From assembly GCA_003955985.1 (NCBI GenBank), contig CP033784.1, forward strand, positions 2,456,252-2,520,251: a stretch of DNA of 64,000 nt, given 5' to 3'. The notes under the pieces are model-generated. The model was not told the origin of the DNA and ran no database searches. It saw only the letters and a program-made list of their open reading frames with translations. Source of the DNA: Corynebacterium jeikeium (GTDB taxonomy: Bacteria > Actinomycetota > Actinomycetes > Mycobacteriales > Mycobacteriaceae). Shown here piece after piece: positions 17,218-27,577 of the stretch (its first letter is position 1; each line of letters begins with the position of its first letter). The translations under genes were made by a program, and so were the position numbers.

Positions 17218-18621
17218 ATGGAAGGCAACTTCGACGACTCGCGCATTGCCCGCGACCGATACGGTAGGCCGCTTAAAGATCGCTATGGCCGCCCCATCTA
17301 CCGCCGTGTGGACGAGGCGTCGCCGAAGCATGCCCGCCCCCGTGAGGCCGATTCGCGTGGCGCTTCACGACGCCCCATCCCGCCCCGTTCCGACCGCCCA
17401 TCTAGGGCAGGGGCAGCCCGCCCAGCGCCTATGCCTCCGCGCAGGTCTAGGCCGCAACCGGAACGTCGGCAGGCGCCACTGAACGAAACGCGCATTGAGT
17501 CCCGTCCACCGGTGAACCGGGCCGGTAGCGGACGCGCTGGCAGCGATCCGCGGTTTCCCCCGCCCGGATATAACCCGGATGCGGATTTCCAATCTTCCTC
17601 GCACGGCTCGTCACAGGACTACTACAGTGCCCCACAAGCAGCGAGTTCTGGCCGTGGTGGACGCCGTGGCAGTCGTGGCGGCGCCGGCGTCAGGTCTGGG
17701 TTCCGCATGCCACGCTTGCGACTGCCACGCTTGCGCTTTAAATCCATCATCCTGCTTCTCGTCATCTTCCTTGTCGTCACAATGGCACTTGTCGACATCC
17801 GCCTGACCAGGGTCGATGCGTTCTCCGGTCTGGCAGATCGCCCTGCCAATACGATGTCCTCCAACTGGTTGCTTGTCGGTTCGGACTCTCGTACGGGCTT
17901 GTCAGAGGAAGATGCCGCCAAGCTGTCGACGGGCAGTGGTGATTTCGGCCAGCGCACCGACACCATCATGATTGCCCACATTCCGGTGCTCGGTAAGCCG
18001 AAGTTGGTCAGTATCCCGCGTGACTCCTTCGTGGATATCCCGGGCAATGACAAGAACAAGATCAATGCGGCATTCGCATTTGGTGGCCCCCAGCTACTCA
18101 TCGACACTGTAGAGAAAAACACTGGAATTCACATCGACCACTACGCCGAAATTGGCTTTGGCGGTTTCGCCGGTGTCGTCGACGCTGTCGGTGGTATCGA
18201 GATGTGCCCTGAAGAAGCCATCGACGATCCGCTGGCAGGCCTGAATATCCAGGCCGGTTGCCAGAAATTCGACGGCGCGGGCGCCCTGGGTTACGTGCGC
18301 ACGCGTGCTACCGCCCAGGGAGACTTGGACCGCGTAGAGCGGCAGCGTGAATTCATGAGTGCGCTGATGGGACGGCTGAAATCACCTGCGGTATGGCTCA
18401 ACCCCTACCGCTGGATTCGCCTGGCCAATGCTGGCACTAAGGCCGTGTTCGTCGGCGATGGTGACCATGTCTGGCATCTGACCTGGCTGATGTTGCGCAT
18501 GCTCTTCGGTTCCGATTCCCTTACCGTGCCTACCTCAGGCGCCATGGATACCGGTTATGCGGGCAATGTGCTGCTCTGGGACGAAGTCGAAGCGCCAGCA
18601 CTTTTTGCGGAGCTGAGATAG
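17218..18621 (+). CDS. LytR-CpsA-Psr (LCP) family cell-wall ligase
   Basis: Membrane enzyme that attaches polymers (in mycolata, arabinogalactan) to peptidoglycan. 467 residues. Residues 1-170 are a Pro/Arg-rich cytoplasmic region that begins with two copies of DRYGRP. A single membrane segment follows near 175-195, then an external LCP domain from about 215 (LLVGSDSRTG ... RTDTIM ... SIPRDSF ... YVRTR ... DLDRVERQREF), with the conserved Arg and Asp residues that bind the pyrophosphate-lipid. The start MEGNFDDS is chosen over a far upstream frame that overlaps the divergent gene. Translation may be leaderless. Confidence 0.9.
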   Translation: MEGNFDDSRIARDRYGRPLKDRYGRPIYRRVDEASPKHARPREADSRGASRRPIPPRSDRPSRAGAARPAPMPPRRSRPQPERRQAPLNETRIESRPPVNRAGSGRAGSDPRFPPPGYNPDADFQSSSHGSSQDYYSAPQAASSGRGGRRGSRGGAGVRSGFRMPRLRLPRLRFKSIILLLVIFLVVTMALVDIRLTRVDAFSGLADRPANTMSSNWLLVGSDSRTGLSEEDAAKLSTGSGDFGQRTDTIMIAHIPVLGKPKLVSIPRDSFVDIPGNDKNKINAAFAFGGPQLLIDTVEKNTGIHIDHYAEIGFGGFAGVVDAVGGIEMCPEEAIDDPLAGLNIQAGCQKFDGAGALGYVRTRATAQGDLDRVERQREFMSALMGRLKSPAVWLNPYRWIRLANAGTKAVFVGDGDHVWHLTWLMLRMLFGSDSLTVPTSGAMDTGYAGNVLLWDEVEAPALFAELR

Positions 18622-18662
18622 CCAAGAGGGCAGCTAAAACAGCTTCGGATAGCTTTCGAGAC

Positions 18663-18712
18663 AACTAACGCGTGTGACTTAGCATTTTGCTGAGCCACAC
18701 GCGTTAGTTCTT
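18663..18712. terminator. Bidirectional terminator between the LCP gene and the DUF5926 gene
   Basis: Perfect 14-bp stem (18663-18676 and 18696-18709) with an inner CTTAGCA/TGCTGAG extension, between convergent genes. A short T-rich stretch follows on the plus strand. Confidence 0.7.
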
Positions 18713-18725
18713 AAACCAGCTACGC

Positions 18726-19643
18726 CTAGTTCCGAATGGTCACCTGACGGGACACGATGGTCTCACGGGACTTGCGCTCTTCGGCGGTCAGCGGCTCTTC
18801 GCTGGCCAGCGCCTCAGCGATACGCTTGTCGGCCTCTTCCACGGCAGCAATCCAGTGGTCGTGCGGCTTGGTGTTATCCAGGTCCCAGACCGGCACCAGC
18901 AGGCCATCGGTGCGGAAGACACCAGCGAACTTAGTGCCCTCTCCCAGCGAAAGGTTGTCCGCAGCGTGCACGCGTGCCAAGGCGTCCAGCAGTGGCTTCT
19001 CATCTTCACGGCGCACCCAGCGGATGTGAGCGCGCTCGCCCGGATCAATCCACCACACAGCGCCAGCGACCTTCGCGTCCAGGCGGTATGACGGGAGAAT
19101 CGCGTCGTTAGCCACGGCCAGGTTCTGCTCGATCATCGGGGTGCGTTCAATGCCCTTGGGAATCCACCACTCGAAGTCCTGGTGGACCTCCATGTTGTCG
19201 AGATCCACGGCGGTCAGGACGTCGGTAAGCGGTGCAGCCTCGCCGTCAGTAGCGGCGGAGAGCTGCTGACCCGACTCTGCGTCGCGAGCCCACGCCAGCG
19301 CACGGGAGAGATCCGCAGCGCCGTCATTGGTGCGAGTCTGCGTCTGCAGCGCGACGAAAGCCTCATTGCCCTGGTCAGCGGCACGCGTCAGTGCGGCTAC
19401 GCCACCCGGCAGCACGGTGCAGACCTTGATGTCACGCTCAGCGTCAGCGACCGTGACCGGAATGACCACAGCCGGTGCGAACTCGCGGACAGCCACGATG
19501 TCAGCCTCTTCGTCGAAGTCCTTGAACGGACGCGGATTGCCCAGCAACGCTGCACGCTCAGCAGCGCGGGCTGCCAGCTTCGCCTGACGGCGGCTCATGC
19601 CCTCCGGGGCCTGATTATTCTTCTTACGAGATTTCTTTCCCAC
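18726..19643 (-). CDS. DUF5926 family protein
   Basis: 305-residue soluble protein conserved in actinobacteria. The N-terminus is basic (MGKKSRKKNNQ ... RRQAKLAARAAERAALLGNP), a typical start of this family. The rest is acidic and without catalytic motifs that I recognise. It is followed on the same strand 48 bases before by the upstream membrane protein gene (19692-20570). Function unknown; family name is from memory. Confidence 0.8.
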   Translation of the reverse strand: MGKKSRKKNNQAPEGMSRRQAKLAARAAERAALLGNPRPFKDFDEEADIVAVREFAPAVVIPVTVADAERDIKVCTVLPGGVAALTRAADQGNEAFVALQTQTRTNDGAADLSRALAWARDAESGQQLSAATDGEAAPLTDVLTAVDLDNMEVHQDFEWWIPKGIERTPMIEQNLAVANDAILPSYRLDAKVAGAVWWIDPGERAHIRWVRREDEKPLLDALARVHAADNLSLGEGTKFAGVFRTDGLLVPVWDLDNTKPHDHWIAAVEEADKRIAEALASEEPLTAEERKSRETIVSRQVTIRN

Positions 19644-19691
19644 AAGGCCACAGAATACCTATTCGCAGTCCGTAATTCGCGACTGCCTGGG

Positions 19692-20570
19692 CTACTTATA
19701 AAAATCGTCGACGAATTCGCTCGCCGTTCCTTCGAAAAGCTGCTTGTCGACGGCCAACGCGCCCGCCTCCCCCTGTTCATCGGTAGCTTCGCTGGGGATG
19801 AAGCCCTTGGACCAAAAACCGGGCTGGGTGCGCTCGCGACCTGCCCCAACGGGAATGTTGCGATGCACTTCCTCGGGAGCCAACACGTAGCGGAGTAGCC
19901 GCGCCGTAAGGGCAGTTGTCACACAAGCTAAAACAGTGATGATTCCGGCCTGGAAGTACGTCCTGGACACGTCGGCAGCGATAAACCAACCCGTTGCAAG
20001 GGGCCACAAAACGCAGGCCAGATACCAGATAAAGCGACCTGGCCCCATTACGGCAGTGACTCCTGTTTCAGCCAACGCGACCACGGGCCCCGTGATGTTG
20101 CGCACTGGCCACATGTGCATCGTGCGCACATCCGTTGCCGTGCGCGACAGCAGTGGGCGGGCATACGTTGCGCGGTCACGCAGCACCTGGAGGGTCTTGT
20201 AGACCGAAAAACCCAGCCCAATGAGGGAAACCATTCCGCAGAGACCGAAAGCCCATGCTCCCAGTTCGCCGAGGAGGGAAACCACCAGATCCTGACCTGG
20301 ACTCAGAATGCTCATCCAGATGAATACGGTAAATGCGGCGAATACGCCAGCGCCGCTCATTGCCCATCGAAAGACACTGTCCGCACGCTTGCGAACAATC
20401 TCATCGGCCTTCCAGCGCGGCGTCGCACCTGTGATGGCCGAATCCGAGACAGTCGGCTGCCAGCTCTGCTGCGGTGGCAGCACCACCTGAGGTGGGGACT
20501 GCTGTGGCTGCTGTTTTGGAGACTGCGGCGGCACAGCCCACCCCGCGTTTTCTGCCTGTTCATTAGACAT
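19692..20570 (-). CDS. Hypothetical four-pass membrane protein with Pro/Gln-rich N-terminus
   Basis: 292 residues. Residues 1-50 are rich in Pro and Gln and probably disordered. Hydrophobic segments near 70-90, 100-122, 165-190 and 195-220 suggest four membrane passes. The C-terminal 50 residues are soluble and acidic. I do not recognise the family. It lies between pyk2 and the DUF5926 gene, all on the minus strand, and could share a transcript with either. Confidence 0.7.
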   Translation of the reverse strand: MSNEQAENAGWAVPPQSPKQQPQQSPPQVVLPPQQSWQPTVSDSAITGATPRWKADEIVRKRADSVFRWAMSGAGVFAAFTVFIWMSILSPGQDLVVSLLGELGAWAFGLCGMVSLIGLGFSVYKTLQVLRDRATYARPLLSRTATDVRTMHMWPVRNITGPVVALAETGVTAVMGPGRFIWYLACVLWPLATGWFIAADVSRTYFQAGIITVLACVTTALTARLLRYVLAPEEVHRNIPVGAGRERTQPGFWSKGFIPSEATDEQGEAGALAVDKQLFEGTASEFVDDFYK

Positions 20571-20688
20571 TTTCCGCAGGGCTCCTCTCGTACGCGCGGC
20601 CGGCTTCTTCCGCAGTCTTTTCTCCCACGGTGTTTTTAAGTGCGCTCCCCCTAACCTACCTAAACTAGCCCGGCCCCTACCCCAGCCA

Positions 20689-22650
20689 CTAGTCCGACCA
20701 GCTGCGAATCTTCCGCAGCATGATGCGGCTCTTACGCTGCGAACGTCCCATCTTCCGGGCCAGGTTGTTCAAAATCGCGATGGCCTCGGTAATGTGCGGC
20801 CCCTTGTTCAGCATCACGCACTCGGCACGCAGGGCGAAGGCCGCATCGGTAATCTCCGCGCGGGACGGCAGGCCGGCCTTGGCCATGTTCTCCAGCACCT
20901 GAGTACCCAGAATGGTCGGCACACCGGCTGCCTGCGCCAGCGTCAGAATCTGGCCTGGGACCTCACCCATACGGTCGAAGCCCAGCTCCACAGCCAGGTC
21001 ACCACGAGCAATCATCAGACCGGACTTGGCGCGCTTCATGCTGGCGATGATGATTCCCGGCAGATTCTGGAATGCCGGAATAGTCTCAATCTTCAGCACA
21101 ACACCCAGGTTCCGAGCCTTCGACGCCAGGTCCTCGCGGCCCGCAGCCTCATGTTCCGCCGCAATCTCATCGAGCACCTTGTAAACGTACTCAGCATCCC
21201 CCTGCGTGCGAATAAAGCTCACCGCAGCAATATCCGCATGCTCCACCACAAAGCGCAGGTGCTCAATGTCTTCGTCGGTAAGCGAATTGAGTGGCAGGTC
21301 GGTGTTCGGCAGATTGATGCCCTTATGCGCCGCCAGCGGCTGACCATTCGGCTTCGTACGCAGGACACGCAGCCGGGCATCGACGTGACTATCTTCGCTT
21401 GACGACGTCTCGGAGACCTCAACCACCTCAGCGCCGAGCGCACCGTCGTCGAAAAGCACCGGATTGCCCGGCTTCAGAGCCGCCACGGCAGACGGCAGCG
21501 AACAGGAGACGCGTGGAATTTCATCGTCAGTGCGTGGAATGGTGGTGATTTCCTCGCGGCTGGTGAGAATAAACTCATCACCGGTGTGGAAGCGCAGCTT
21601 TTGCACGGTCGGTGGCACGCCACCAGCGCGCGTGACCTCGTAGTTGCTGCGCAGGTGTGTTCCCTCGGCAATCCAGGCGTTCTTTTCGCCCTCGGCGAGG
21701 ACAGCCTCGACCTCGCCCTCGGAGTCGGTGTCGATGCGCACAACAGTGAAGTGACGCTTCGCCGAGCGGGAGTCATGCAGCGTAATGACATCGTCAAGCT
21801 GCAGCTGTTCCAACCACCCCTGATCTGCTTCCAACGGCAGTGCGGGACGCCCCGGCAAATCGCTCGGAGCTGGCTTGGGGTGCTCATCCAGTCGCGGAGT
21901 CAGCCAAATCTTGGACTTGGAGATGACCGTGCCAGCGTCGTCACGCACAACACGGGCGCGCCCCACACGCGGCCCCGGTTCGATATCGCCCGTGCGCAGC
22001 TTCGGACCAGCCAGATCCATGGACACGAAGATGCGGCGACCGGCCTTCTCAGCTGCAGCATTGACGTTGTCAATCATGCGGCTCCACTGCTCAGGTCCGT
22101 CGTGGGCGCAGTTGATGCGAGCGAGATCCATGCCAGCGGCAGCGAAGCTCTCCACCAACTCTGCATCGTCGGCGGCCTCGGCGGGCAGGGTCACCATAAT
22201 GTGCGAAGTGACATCCGCGCGCTCCTGACCGAACAGCTCGGTGGCGTTGTTATCCAGGGCAATATCCGCGCGCTCATCGTCGGCAATAATGCGGGCGACA
22301 TCGATGTCTGAGGTGCGCCCCGCCAGCGCCAACAGCGCGTTGAGAGCGAGCTCAAGGCGCCCCCGGGTGAAAGTCTCCACCGTGGTCAGACTGGTCACGC
22401 CGAGGTCGTGCAAGCTGTTTTGCAGCTCACGGATGTCAATTGTGCGCAGGTGTGCGTAGTGCAGCAGGTTTTCCGCGTGCCGACGGCGCTCTTCCGGCAC
22501 CTCTGCGAGCAGTGCAGAAGCCTCCACCGAGACGTCGTCCAACTCTGTGATCAGATCAGTGACCTTGCTGATGAGGTCATCCAGACGCGGTACGGCCGCG
22601 CCGCTTTCAGTGTTGTCAGTTGCTGTGTCTTGAGGGCTCTGCGCTGCCAT
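20689..22650 (-). CDS. pyk2: Pyruvate kinase-like protein (Pyk2 type)
   Basis: 653 residues. Residues about 1-145 are a helical extension not found in ordinary pyruvate kinases. The kinase barrel follows: AAGMDLARINCAH, SMDLAGPKLRTG, the active-site LKIETIPAFQNL with the catalytic Lys, and SGLMIARGDLAVELGF. The protein ends soon after the barrel, so the C-terminal allosteric domain is missing and the usual MLSGETA segment reads MLNKGPH. It follows ldh, as pyk2 follows ldhA in C. glutamicum. It probably makes pyruvate from phosphoenolpyruvate for LDH; lack of the regulatory domain implies different control. Confidence 0.85.
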   Translation of the reverse strand: MAAQSPQDTATDNTESGAAVPRLDDLISKVTDLITELDDVSVEASALLAEVPEERRRHAENLLHYAHLRTIDIRELQNSLHDLGVTSLTTVETFTRGRLELALNALLALAGRTSDIDVARIIADDERADIALDNNATELFGQERADVTSHIMVTLPAEAADDAELVESFAAAGMDLARINCAHDGPEQWSRMIDNVNAAAEKAGRRIFVSMDLAGPKLRTGDIEPGPRVGRARVVRDDAGTVISKSKIWLTPRLDEHPKPAPSDLPGRPALPLEADQGWLEQLQLDDVITLHDSRSAKRHFTVVRIDTDSEGEVEAVLAEGEKNAWIAEGTHLRSNYEVTRAGGVPPTVQKLRFHTGDEFILTSREEITTIPRTDDEIPRVSCSLPSAVAALKPGNPVLFDDGALGAEVVEVSETSSSEDSHVDARLRVLRTKPNGQPLAAHKGINLPNTDLPLNSLTDEDIEHLRFVVEHADIAAVSFIRTQGDAEYVYKVLDEIAAEHEAAGREDLASKARNLGVVLKIETIPAFQNLPGIIIASMKRAKSGLMIARGDLAVELGFDRMGEVPGQILTLAQAAGVPTILGTQVLENMAKAGLPSRAEITDAAFALRAECVMLNKGPHITEAIAILNNLARKMGRSQRKSRIMLRKIRSWSD

Positions 22651-22723
22651 AGAGAAGGCACTCCTGTGTTGAAGACGAAGCGTTGGCCAGAGTCGGCCAC
22701 GCGGGCCAATAGAAGGTGGGCAT

Positions 22724-22741
22724 TCTCATTCTCAAATGAGA
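22724..22741. repeat. Inverted repeat in the ldh-pyk2 gap
   Basis: TCTCATT-CTCA-AATGAGA, 7-bp arms, inside the 138-base gap between ldh and pyk2. Not followed by a T-run, so it is more likely a regulatory or mRNA-processing site than a terminator. Confidence 0.4.
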
Positions 22742-22788
22742 CGGCCGAAAGCGCATGTCGAGAAGACATCTACTCTCGCTACCAGCAG

Positions 22789-23736
22789 TTACTTCCAGAA
22801 TGGATCCTGCACATCTCGGAGCGTCTGAATGGACTTGTCCAGCTGCTTCTTTTCGTATTCGTCCAGCTCAAGCTCGATAACGCGGCGAATTCCTCGACGG
22901 TTCACAATGGCTGGTGTTCCGATGAACACGTCCTCATGACCGTATTCACCTTGCAAGTATGCGGAGACCGGCAGAGCTACCTCTTGGTTCTGGAAAATGG
23001 CGCGCGTAATGCGGGCCAGCCCCATACCGATTCCGTAGGAAGTGGAGCCCTTGGCATCGATAATCTCGTAGGCGGCATCACGGGTTCGGATGAAGATGTC
23101 CTCCAGCTCGTCGTGAAGCGTGGGGTCGGCGGCGAGGCGCTTGGACAGACTGACGCCTGCAACGTTGGCGCTGGACAACACCGGCAGCTCGGAGTCGCCG
23201 TGTTCACCAATGATGTATGCGTGCACGCTCATCGGGGAAACATCGTAGTATTCACCCAGCATGTAACGGAAACGTGCGGTGTCCAGGATGGTGCCGGAGC
23301 CGAAGACACGGTTGTGTGGCAGCCCGGAGTACTTCCACGCGGCGTATGTGAGTACGTCGACGGGGTTGGAGGCGATCAGTAGGAGCCCATCAAAACCGCT
23401 GGCCATGACGGAATCGACGATGGACTTCATAATTTTCATGTTCTTGTCCACCAGCTGTAGGCGAGTCTCGCCGGGCTTTTGTGCTGCGCCTGCACAGATG
23501 ACTACCAGCGCGGCATCGTCACAGTCGGCGTACGTGCCCTGAGTGACTTTGGTGCGCGACGACGCCCACACGACGCCATGGTTTAAGTCCATGACGTTGC
23601 CCATCGTCTTCTTTTCGTCGATGTCAATGATTGCCAAATGGTCGACAGTGCCTTGGTTGACCAGTGAGTACGCATATGCCACGCCGACGTCGCCAGCGCC
23701 GATCAGCACGACCTTATTTCCTGTGGATAGCTTCAT
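22789..23736 (-). CDS. ldh: L-lactate dehydrogenase
   Basis: NAD-dependent reduction of pyruvate to L-lactate, 315 residues, the normal length. The Rossmann motif [11 protein letters not shown] starts at residue 13. The substrate-specificity loop AAQKPGETR has Gln (lactate type, not Arg as in malate dehydrogenase). The catalytic His is H179 in GEHGDSELP, and SNPVDVLTY is present. It starts the ldh-pyk2 pair and is divergent from the hydrolase gene at 23818 with 81 bases between. Confidence 0.95.
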   Translation of the reverse strand: MKLSTGNKVVLIGAGDVGVAYAYSLVNQGTVDHLAIIDIDEKKTMGNVMDLNHGVVWASSRTKVTQGTYADCDDAALVVICAGAAQKPGETRLQLVDKNMKIMKSIVDSVMASGFDGLLLIASNPVDVLTYAAWKYSGLPHNRVFGSGTILDTARFRYMLGEYYDVSPMSVHAYIIGEHGDSELPVLSSANVAGVSLSKRLAADPTLHDELEDIFIRTRDAAYEIIDAKGSTSYGIGMGLARITRAIFQNQEVALPVSAYLQGEYGHEDVFIGTPAIVNRRGIRRVIELELDEYEKKQLDKSIQTLRDVQDPFWK

Positions 23737-23817
23737 AGCCCTCGGATCCTTCTCAACCGATTCGGAAAACGTTGCGACACCCCACAGGCTACGCTTTGTG
23801 CGGAAAACTGGCGCGAG

Positions 23818-25824
23818 ATGAATAAACCCCGTGGAAAAAATTTTGCCATGATGGGAGTTATGGGATTCCTGCGTCGCGCATTTACTTCGATTGCGCCCTC
23901 GATTGCGTCTACGGGCAACACACCTGTAGCTCAGCCAATCGAAACCACCAGGACAGTGCGAGCTGCACGAGCAGCGCGAACGGGAATTACAGGAGTCGCT
24001 GGCACAGCTGGCATGGCCAAAGCGCTGGGCGCAGTCGGCACCGGCAGTCTGATGGCGACCAAAGTCTTTCGCGAACGTCTCCTAGGTACCGGCCCTGGCA
24101 CTATCCGCAGCGCACTGCGAGCGGGCATTCCCTCCAACCCCGGTCTAATTGGTGCAGAAATTGCGTCATGGGCTGCCTTTAGCCCCTCGCTGATGCCGCG
24201 TACTCGGATCGCCACCGTTACTGTGACCTTCCTGGCACAGCTGGCGGGCCATGTCACCGGGGTGGCTATCGGCTATGGCTACAACACGACGATGCGGCGT
24301 CTGGCCAGCACTCCGCTCAGCCGCTTTGCGCCGGCACCTCGACACGAGCGCGCACTGGCCGTGACCTGGCATGTTGCCACCACGGCCACCACCGCGGCGC
24401 TGTGGCTGCGCTCCATTTCCCAGCAGCGCGAAATTGGCCGCCTGGTGGGCAAGGATGAGCAGGAATCCGCACGCAGCCAGTTCGCCTCCACAATGATTGC
24501 CAGTGGTCTCTACCTGACCACTCGGGGGCTCTCCGCGCTGGCCAATCGCGGCTATGACTTACTGCGGGACAACCTCCGCCCCTGGCTGCCGCGCGGTCTC
24601 GCCCCGGTTCTCAGCGGTGCCATCGTCGGTGGTGCCGTGGCCGCCAGCATTGATCGACTGCTTATCCGTCGGACTTTGGAGTCCATCGCCAAGAAGTCCC
24701 GATACCTGAATACCCTGGTAGTTCCAGGCCGCATGCAGCCCTGGGAGCCGGAACGTTCCGGGAGTCCATGGTCTTTGGAGCCGTGGTACGCACTCGGCGC
24801 CGAGGGGCGCGTCTTCGTCGCCGAAGGCCCCCGTGCCCGAGATTTGGCGGTGGTCACTGGCAAGCCGCTCTCCGAACTGCAGGAACCCATCCGCATTTAT
24901 GCGGGCAAGGTGCCAGGTCGTTCTCTGCGGGAACAGGCGGAGCTCATCATCCGCGAGATGCACCGCACCGGCGCGTTTCGGCGCGATCATCTGGTTGTCT
25001 TCACCACCACCGGCACCGGTTGGGTGCCACCGTGGTCGGCGCAGGCTGCAGAGTTCTTGACCCTTGGCAACTGCGCCACTGTCGCTCTGCAGTACTCTGA
25101 CCTCCCCTCCCCAGTGGCATGGCTAACGGACCACGAAACCCCAATCGCGGCTGGCCACACCCTTATCCATCGGGTGTTGCAGGAAGTCGACAAGATGCCG
25201 GAGAACGACCGGCCAAAGGTCTACGTCGCCGGTGAATCCCTCGGCGGGTTTGGCGGTCTCGGCGCATTCGAGAATTCCGCTGACATGCTCGCACGCGTCG
25301 ACGGTGCTGTCTGGACGGGCGCACCACAGTTCTCCGCGATGTGGAAAGAGCTGACGCACCGTCGGACAAAGGGGTCTCCGGAAATCGCTCCAGTCATCGA
25401 CGAGGGGCGAAACATCCGCTTCGCTACGCGCCCCGACGAGCTGTACCACTCCTTCTATGGCACCAAGTTCGGGCCGTGGGAATTCCCGCGCGTCGCATTC
25501 CTGCAGCATGCCTCTGACCCCATCGTTTGGTGGGATTACCCACTGGCCTGGCGCCGCCCCGACTGGCTTGCAGAGCGCGTCGGCCGCGATGTTCTCCCCT
25601 CCATGCGCTGGCATCCGTTCGTCACCTTCTGGCAGGTGCTTATCGACGGCCTCGCCTCCGTCACCGTCCCCGGTGGTCACGGCCACCGGTACGAGGAAGA
25701 AATGTTGCCAACGTGGGCTTCCATCCTCGACATTCCGCTTGACGACGACCTGGGTGGCGCAGCCGGAATGCGCTTCAAGCGCGTGAGTAAGTGGATTCGC
25801 CGCACTCAGCCGCCGCGTTCATAA
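23818..25824 (+). CDS. Membrane alpha/beta-hydrolase (Abhydrolase_9 / DUF2319 type)
   Basis: 668 residues. The N-terminal half (about 60-300) carries several hydrophobic segments with Gly/Ala-rich sequence, matching the membrane domain that precedes this family. The C-terminal half is a hydrolase domain with the nucleophile elbow AGESLGGFG and the segment [16 protein letters not shown] that is characteristic of the actinobacterial DUF2319 proteins. Substrate unknown. Several in-frame ATGs (23818, 23848, 23851, 23860) are possible and no ribosome binding site decides among them. Confidence 0.8.
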   Translation: MNKPRGKNFAMMGVMGFLRRAFTSIAPSIASTGNTPVAQPIETTRTVRAARAARTGITGVAGTAGMAKALGAVGTGSLMATKVFRERLLGTGPGTIRSALRAGIPSNPGLIGAEIASWAAFSPSLMPRTRIATVTVTFLAQLAGHVTGVAIGYGYNTTMRRLASTPLSRFAPAPRHERALAVTWHVATTATTAALWLRSISQQREIGRLVGKDEQESARSQFASTMIASGLYLTTRGLSALANRGYDLLRDNLRPWLPRGLAPVLSGAIVGGAVAASIDRLLIRRTLESIAKKSRYLNTLVVPGRMQPWEPERSGSPWSLEPWYALGAEGRVFVAEGPRARDLAVVTGKPLSELQEPIRIYAGKVPGRSLREQAELIIREMHRTGAFRRDHLVVFTTTGTGWVPPWSAQAAEFLTLGNCATVALQYSDLPSPVAWLTDHETPIAAGHTLIHRVLQEVDKMPENDRPKVYVAGESLGGFGGLGAFENSADMLARVDGAVWTGAPQFSAMWKELTHRRTKGSPEIAPVIDEGRNIRFATRPDELYHSFYGTKFGPWEFPRVAFLQHASDPIVWWDYPLAWRRPDWLAERVGRDVLPSMRWHPFVTFWQVLIDGLASVTVPGGHGHRYEEEMLPTWASILDIPLDDDLGGAAGMRFKRVSKWIRRTQPPRS

Positions 25825-25960
25825 ACTTGTGACAGATATCCCTGAACAGCATTTTTTATGAATTTCGCATTAATTGTATTGCTTAAATGGTTGCGCATCC
25901 ACTCATCTTGAGTACCATCGACGGCACAACCTAAAAACGTGTTGAGGAGGAGTTTTCCTA
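25825..25960 (+). promoter_or_regulatory. sodA leader with unusually strong ribosome binding site
   Basis: The region just before sodA contains GAGGAGGAG (around 25944-25952), one of the best Shine-Dalgarno sequences in the window, about 9 bases before the ATG. The promoter boxes are not clear. Confidence 0.5.
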
Positions 25961-26557
25961 ATGACTAAGTACGAACTTCCTGAGCTGGATTACGCTTACG
26001 ACGCTCTGGAGCCGCACATCTCCGGCGAGATTATGGAGCTGCACCACAGCAAGCACCACGCTAATTACGTCAACGGCGCCAACGCTGCTCTGGAGAAGCT
26101 CGCTGCTGCTCGCGAGTCCGGCGACTTCGCAGCTGTTACCGGCCTGTCCAAGGACCTGGCCTTTAACCTGGGTGGCCACACCAACCACTCCCTGTTCTGG
26201 AAGCTGCTGTCCCCGAACGGTGGCGGCCAGCCGACCGGTGAGCTGGCTGAGGCTATCGAGCGCGACTTCGGCTCTTTCGAGAAGTTCCAGGCTCACTTCA
26301 ACGCTGCTGCTCTGGGCCTGCAGGGCTCCGGCTGGGCTGTTCTGGGTTACGACACCATTGCAGAGCGCCTGGTTATTGAGCAGATGACGGATCAGCAGGG
26401 CAACCTGTCCATCAACCTGAAGCCGGTTCTGCTGCTGGATATGTGGGAGCACGCTTTCTACCTGCAGTACAAGAACGTCAAGGCTGACTACGTCAAGGCT
26501 GTCTGGAACGTCTTCAACTGGGATTACGCTGCAGAGCTGTTCGCAGCTGCCAAGTAA
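25961..26557 (+). CDS. sodA: Superoxide dismutase [Mn/Fe]
   Basis: Detoxifies superoxide in the cytoplasm or at the surface; 198 residues, normal for the family. Metal ligands are H28 (MELHHSKHH), H76 ([10 protein letters not shown]), D160 and H164 ([10 protein letters not shown]). The Gly-Gly-Gln motif (NGGGQPTG) near 87-90 is typical of the Mn enzymes in corynebacteria, but metal choice cannot be fixed from sequence alone. Codon use is strongly biased (Leu CTG, Ala GCT), suggesting high expression. No signal peptide. Confidence 0.96.
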   Translation: MTKYELPELDYAYDALEPHISGEIMELHHSKHHANYVNGANAALEKLAAARESGDFAAVTGLSKDLAFNLGGHTNHSLFWKLLSPNGGGQPTGELAEAIERDFGSFEKFQAHFNAAALGLQGSGWAVLGYDTIAERLVIEQMTDQQGNLSINLKPVLLLDMWEHAFYLQYKNVKADYVKAVWNVFNWDYAAELFAAAK

Positions 26558-26614
26558 TTTCAGCTAACAGCGCGCGGCTTTTTACGCGTCCCTGCCGCGC
26601 GCTAAAGATGGCTT

Positions 26615-26658
26615 ACCGGCTCGCTGACGGGGCTTACCCTCAGCGGGTCGGTTTTTTG
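26615..26658 (+). terminator. Rho-independent terminator after sodA
   Basis: 13-bp stem with two G-U pairs (26615-26627 and 26640-26652), followed by six T. A GC-rich hairpin (AGCGCGCGGC / GCCGCGCGCT, 26569-26603) precedes it without a T-run. Confidence 0.8.
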
Positions 26659-26727
26659 TGTCTTGTTTGAGACCACTTTTGGTATTTCCCGGGCGGCACA
26701 CGTAGCCGTCGTTTAGCGTTAGTGCCC

Positions 26728-27573
26728 ATGAACACCAGCAACAATGTCAACGTCGCCTATGAACACCTCGCCGTAGCTGATTCAGAGGCGGCGAAAATCG
26801 CTGTCGTCAGTTTGGACCGCGGAGACAAACTCAACGGTCTAACACTTGAGATGCTGACCGAGCTGTCCGCCGTCGCCCGGAAACTGGCAGCTGACCGTGA
26901 TCTGCGTGGCGTAATCCTACGTGGCGAGGGCAAATCGTTTTGCGCTGGACTCGATTTCGCCTCGGCATTTAAGAAGCCCTCACGCATCCTGCGCTCATTC
27001 GTCCCCGATATCCACGGCACAAACCTGTTCCAGCGCGCCTGCTGGGACTGGCGAGGCCTGCCGGTGCCGGTCATTGCGGCGGTGCATGGGCACTGCTACG
27101 GCGGTGGTCTACAGATTGCACTAGGTGCTGATTTCCGCATTACTACGAGCGATGCCAAGTGGTCAATCCTCGAAGCGAAGTGGGGACTGATTCCGGATAT
27201 GTCCGGTATGCGAACCATCCTCGATGAGGTCAGCGCCGATACTGCACGTTGGCTGACCATGTCTGGCGAAGAACTCAACGGCAAGGAAGCAACTGAGATC
27301 GGTCTGGCGACGTGGGCCGTGGACACGGAGGACGCTGCACTCAAGCTGTCCAAGGAGAAGTTGGCACAGCTGGCGACACGCTCGCCGGATCAGCTGGCGG
27401 CGACGAAGCGGCTTTTCCGCGATGTGCACCGCTCTCCTCGCGCAACATTCCGTGCCGAGCGCACACAGCAGCTGCTGCTGTTAGCCCGCAAGAACACGGC
27501 CATTATTCGCAATGCTGCGATGAAGAAGGTCTCACCTAAGTTCGCCCGGCGCGGCACGTGGGCGCGTGGTTAG
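26728..27573 (+). CDS. Enoyl-CoA hydratase/isomerase (crotonase) family protein
   Basis: 281 residues. The crotonase core is visible: GKSFCAGLDFAS (oxyanion hole), AAVHGHCYGGGLQIALGADFRI and EAKWGLIPDMSG. The usual catalytic Glu positions are not both obvious (the second is Asp in IPDMSG), so the reaction may be an isomerase or hydrolase rather than a hydratase. It may serve fatty acid breakdown. A GTG two codons earlier (26722) is an alternative start. Its stop lies 4 bases from the stop of the convergent nuclease gene. Confidence 0.85.
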   Translation: MNTSNNVNVAYEHLAVADSEAAKIAVVSLDRGDKLNGLTLEMLTELSAVARKLAADRDLRGVILRGEGKSFCAGLDFASAFKKPSRILRSFVPDIHGTNLFQRACWDWRGLPVPVIAAVHGHCYGGGLQIALGADFRITTSDAKWSILEAKWGLIPDMSGMRTILDEVSADTARWLTMSGEELNGKEATEIGLATWAVDTEDAALKLSKEKLAQLATRSPDQLAATKRLFRDVHRSPRATFRAERTQQLLLLARKNTAIIRNAAMKKVSPKFARRGTWARG

Positions 27574-27577
27574 CGCG

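Noticed and set aside
20640..20670. DtxR-like half-site (TAGGTTAGG) downstream of pyk2
   Set aside because: Only one half matches the iron-box consensus and it lies past the end of the gene, not in a promoter.
26569..26603. GC-rich hairpin after sodA as a terminator
   Set aside because: No T-run on either side; the hairpin at 26615-26652 with six T is the better terminator.
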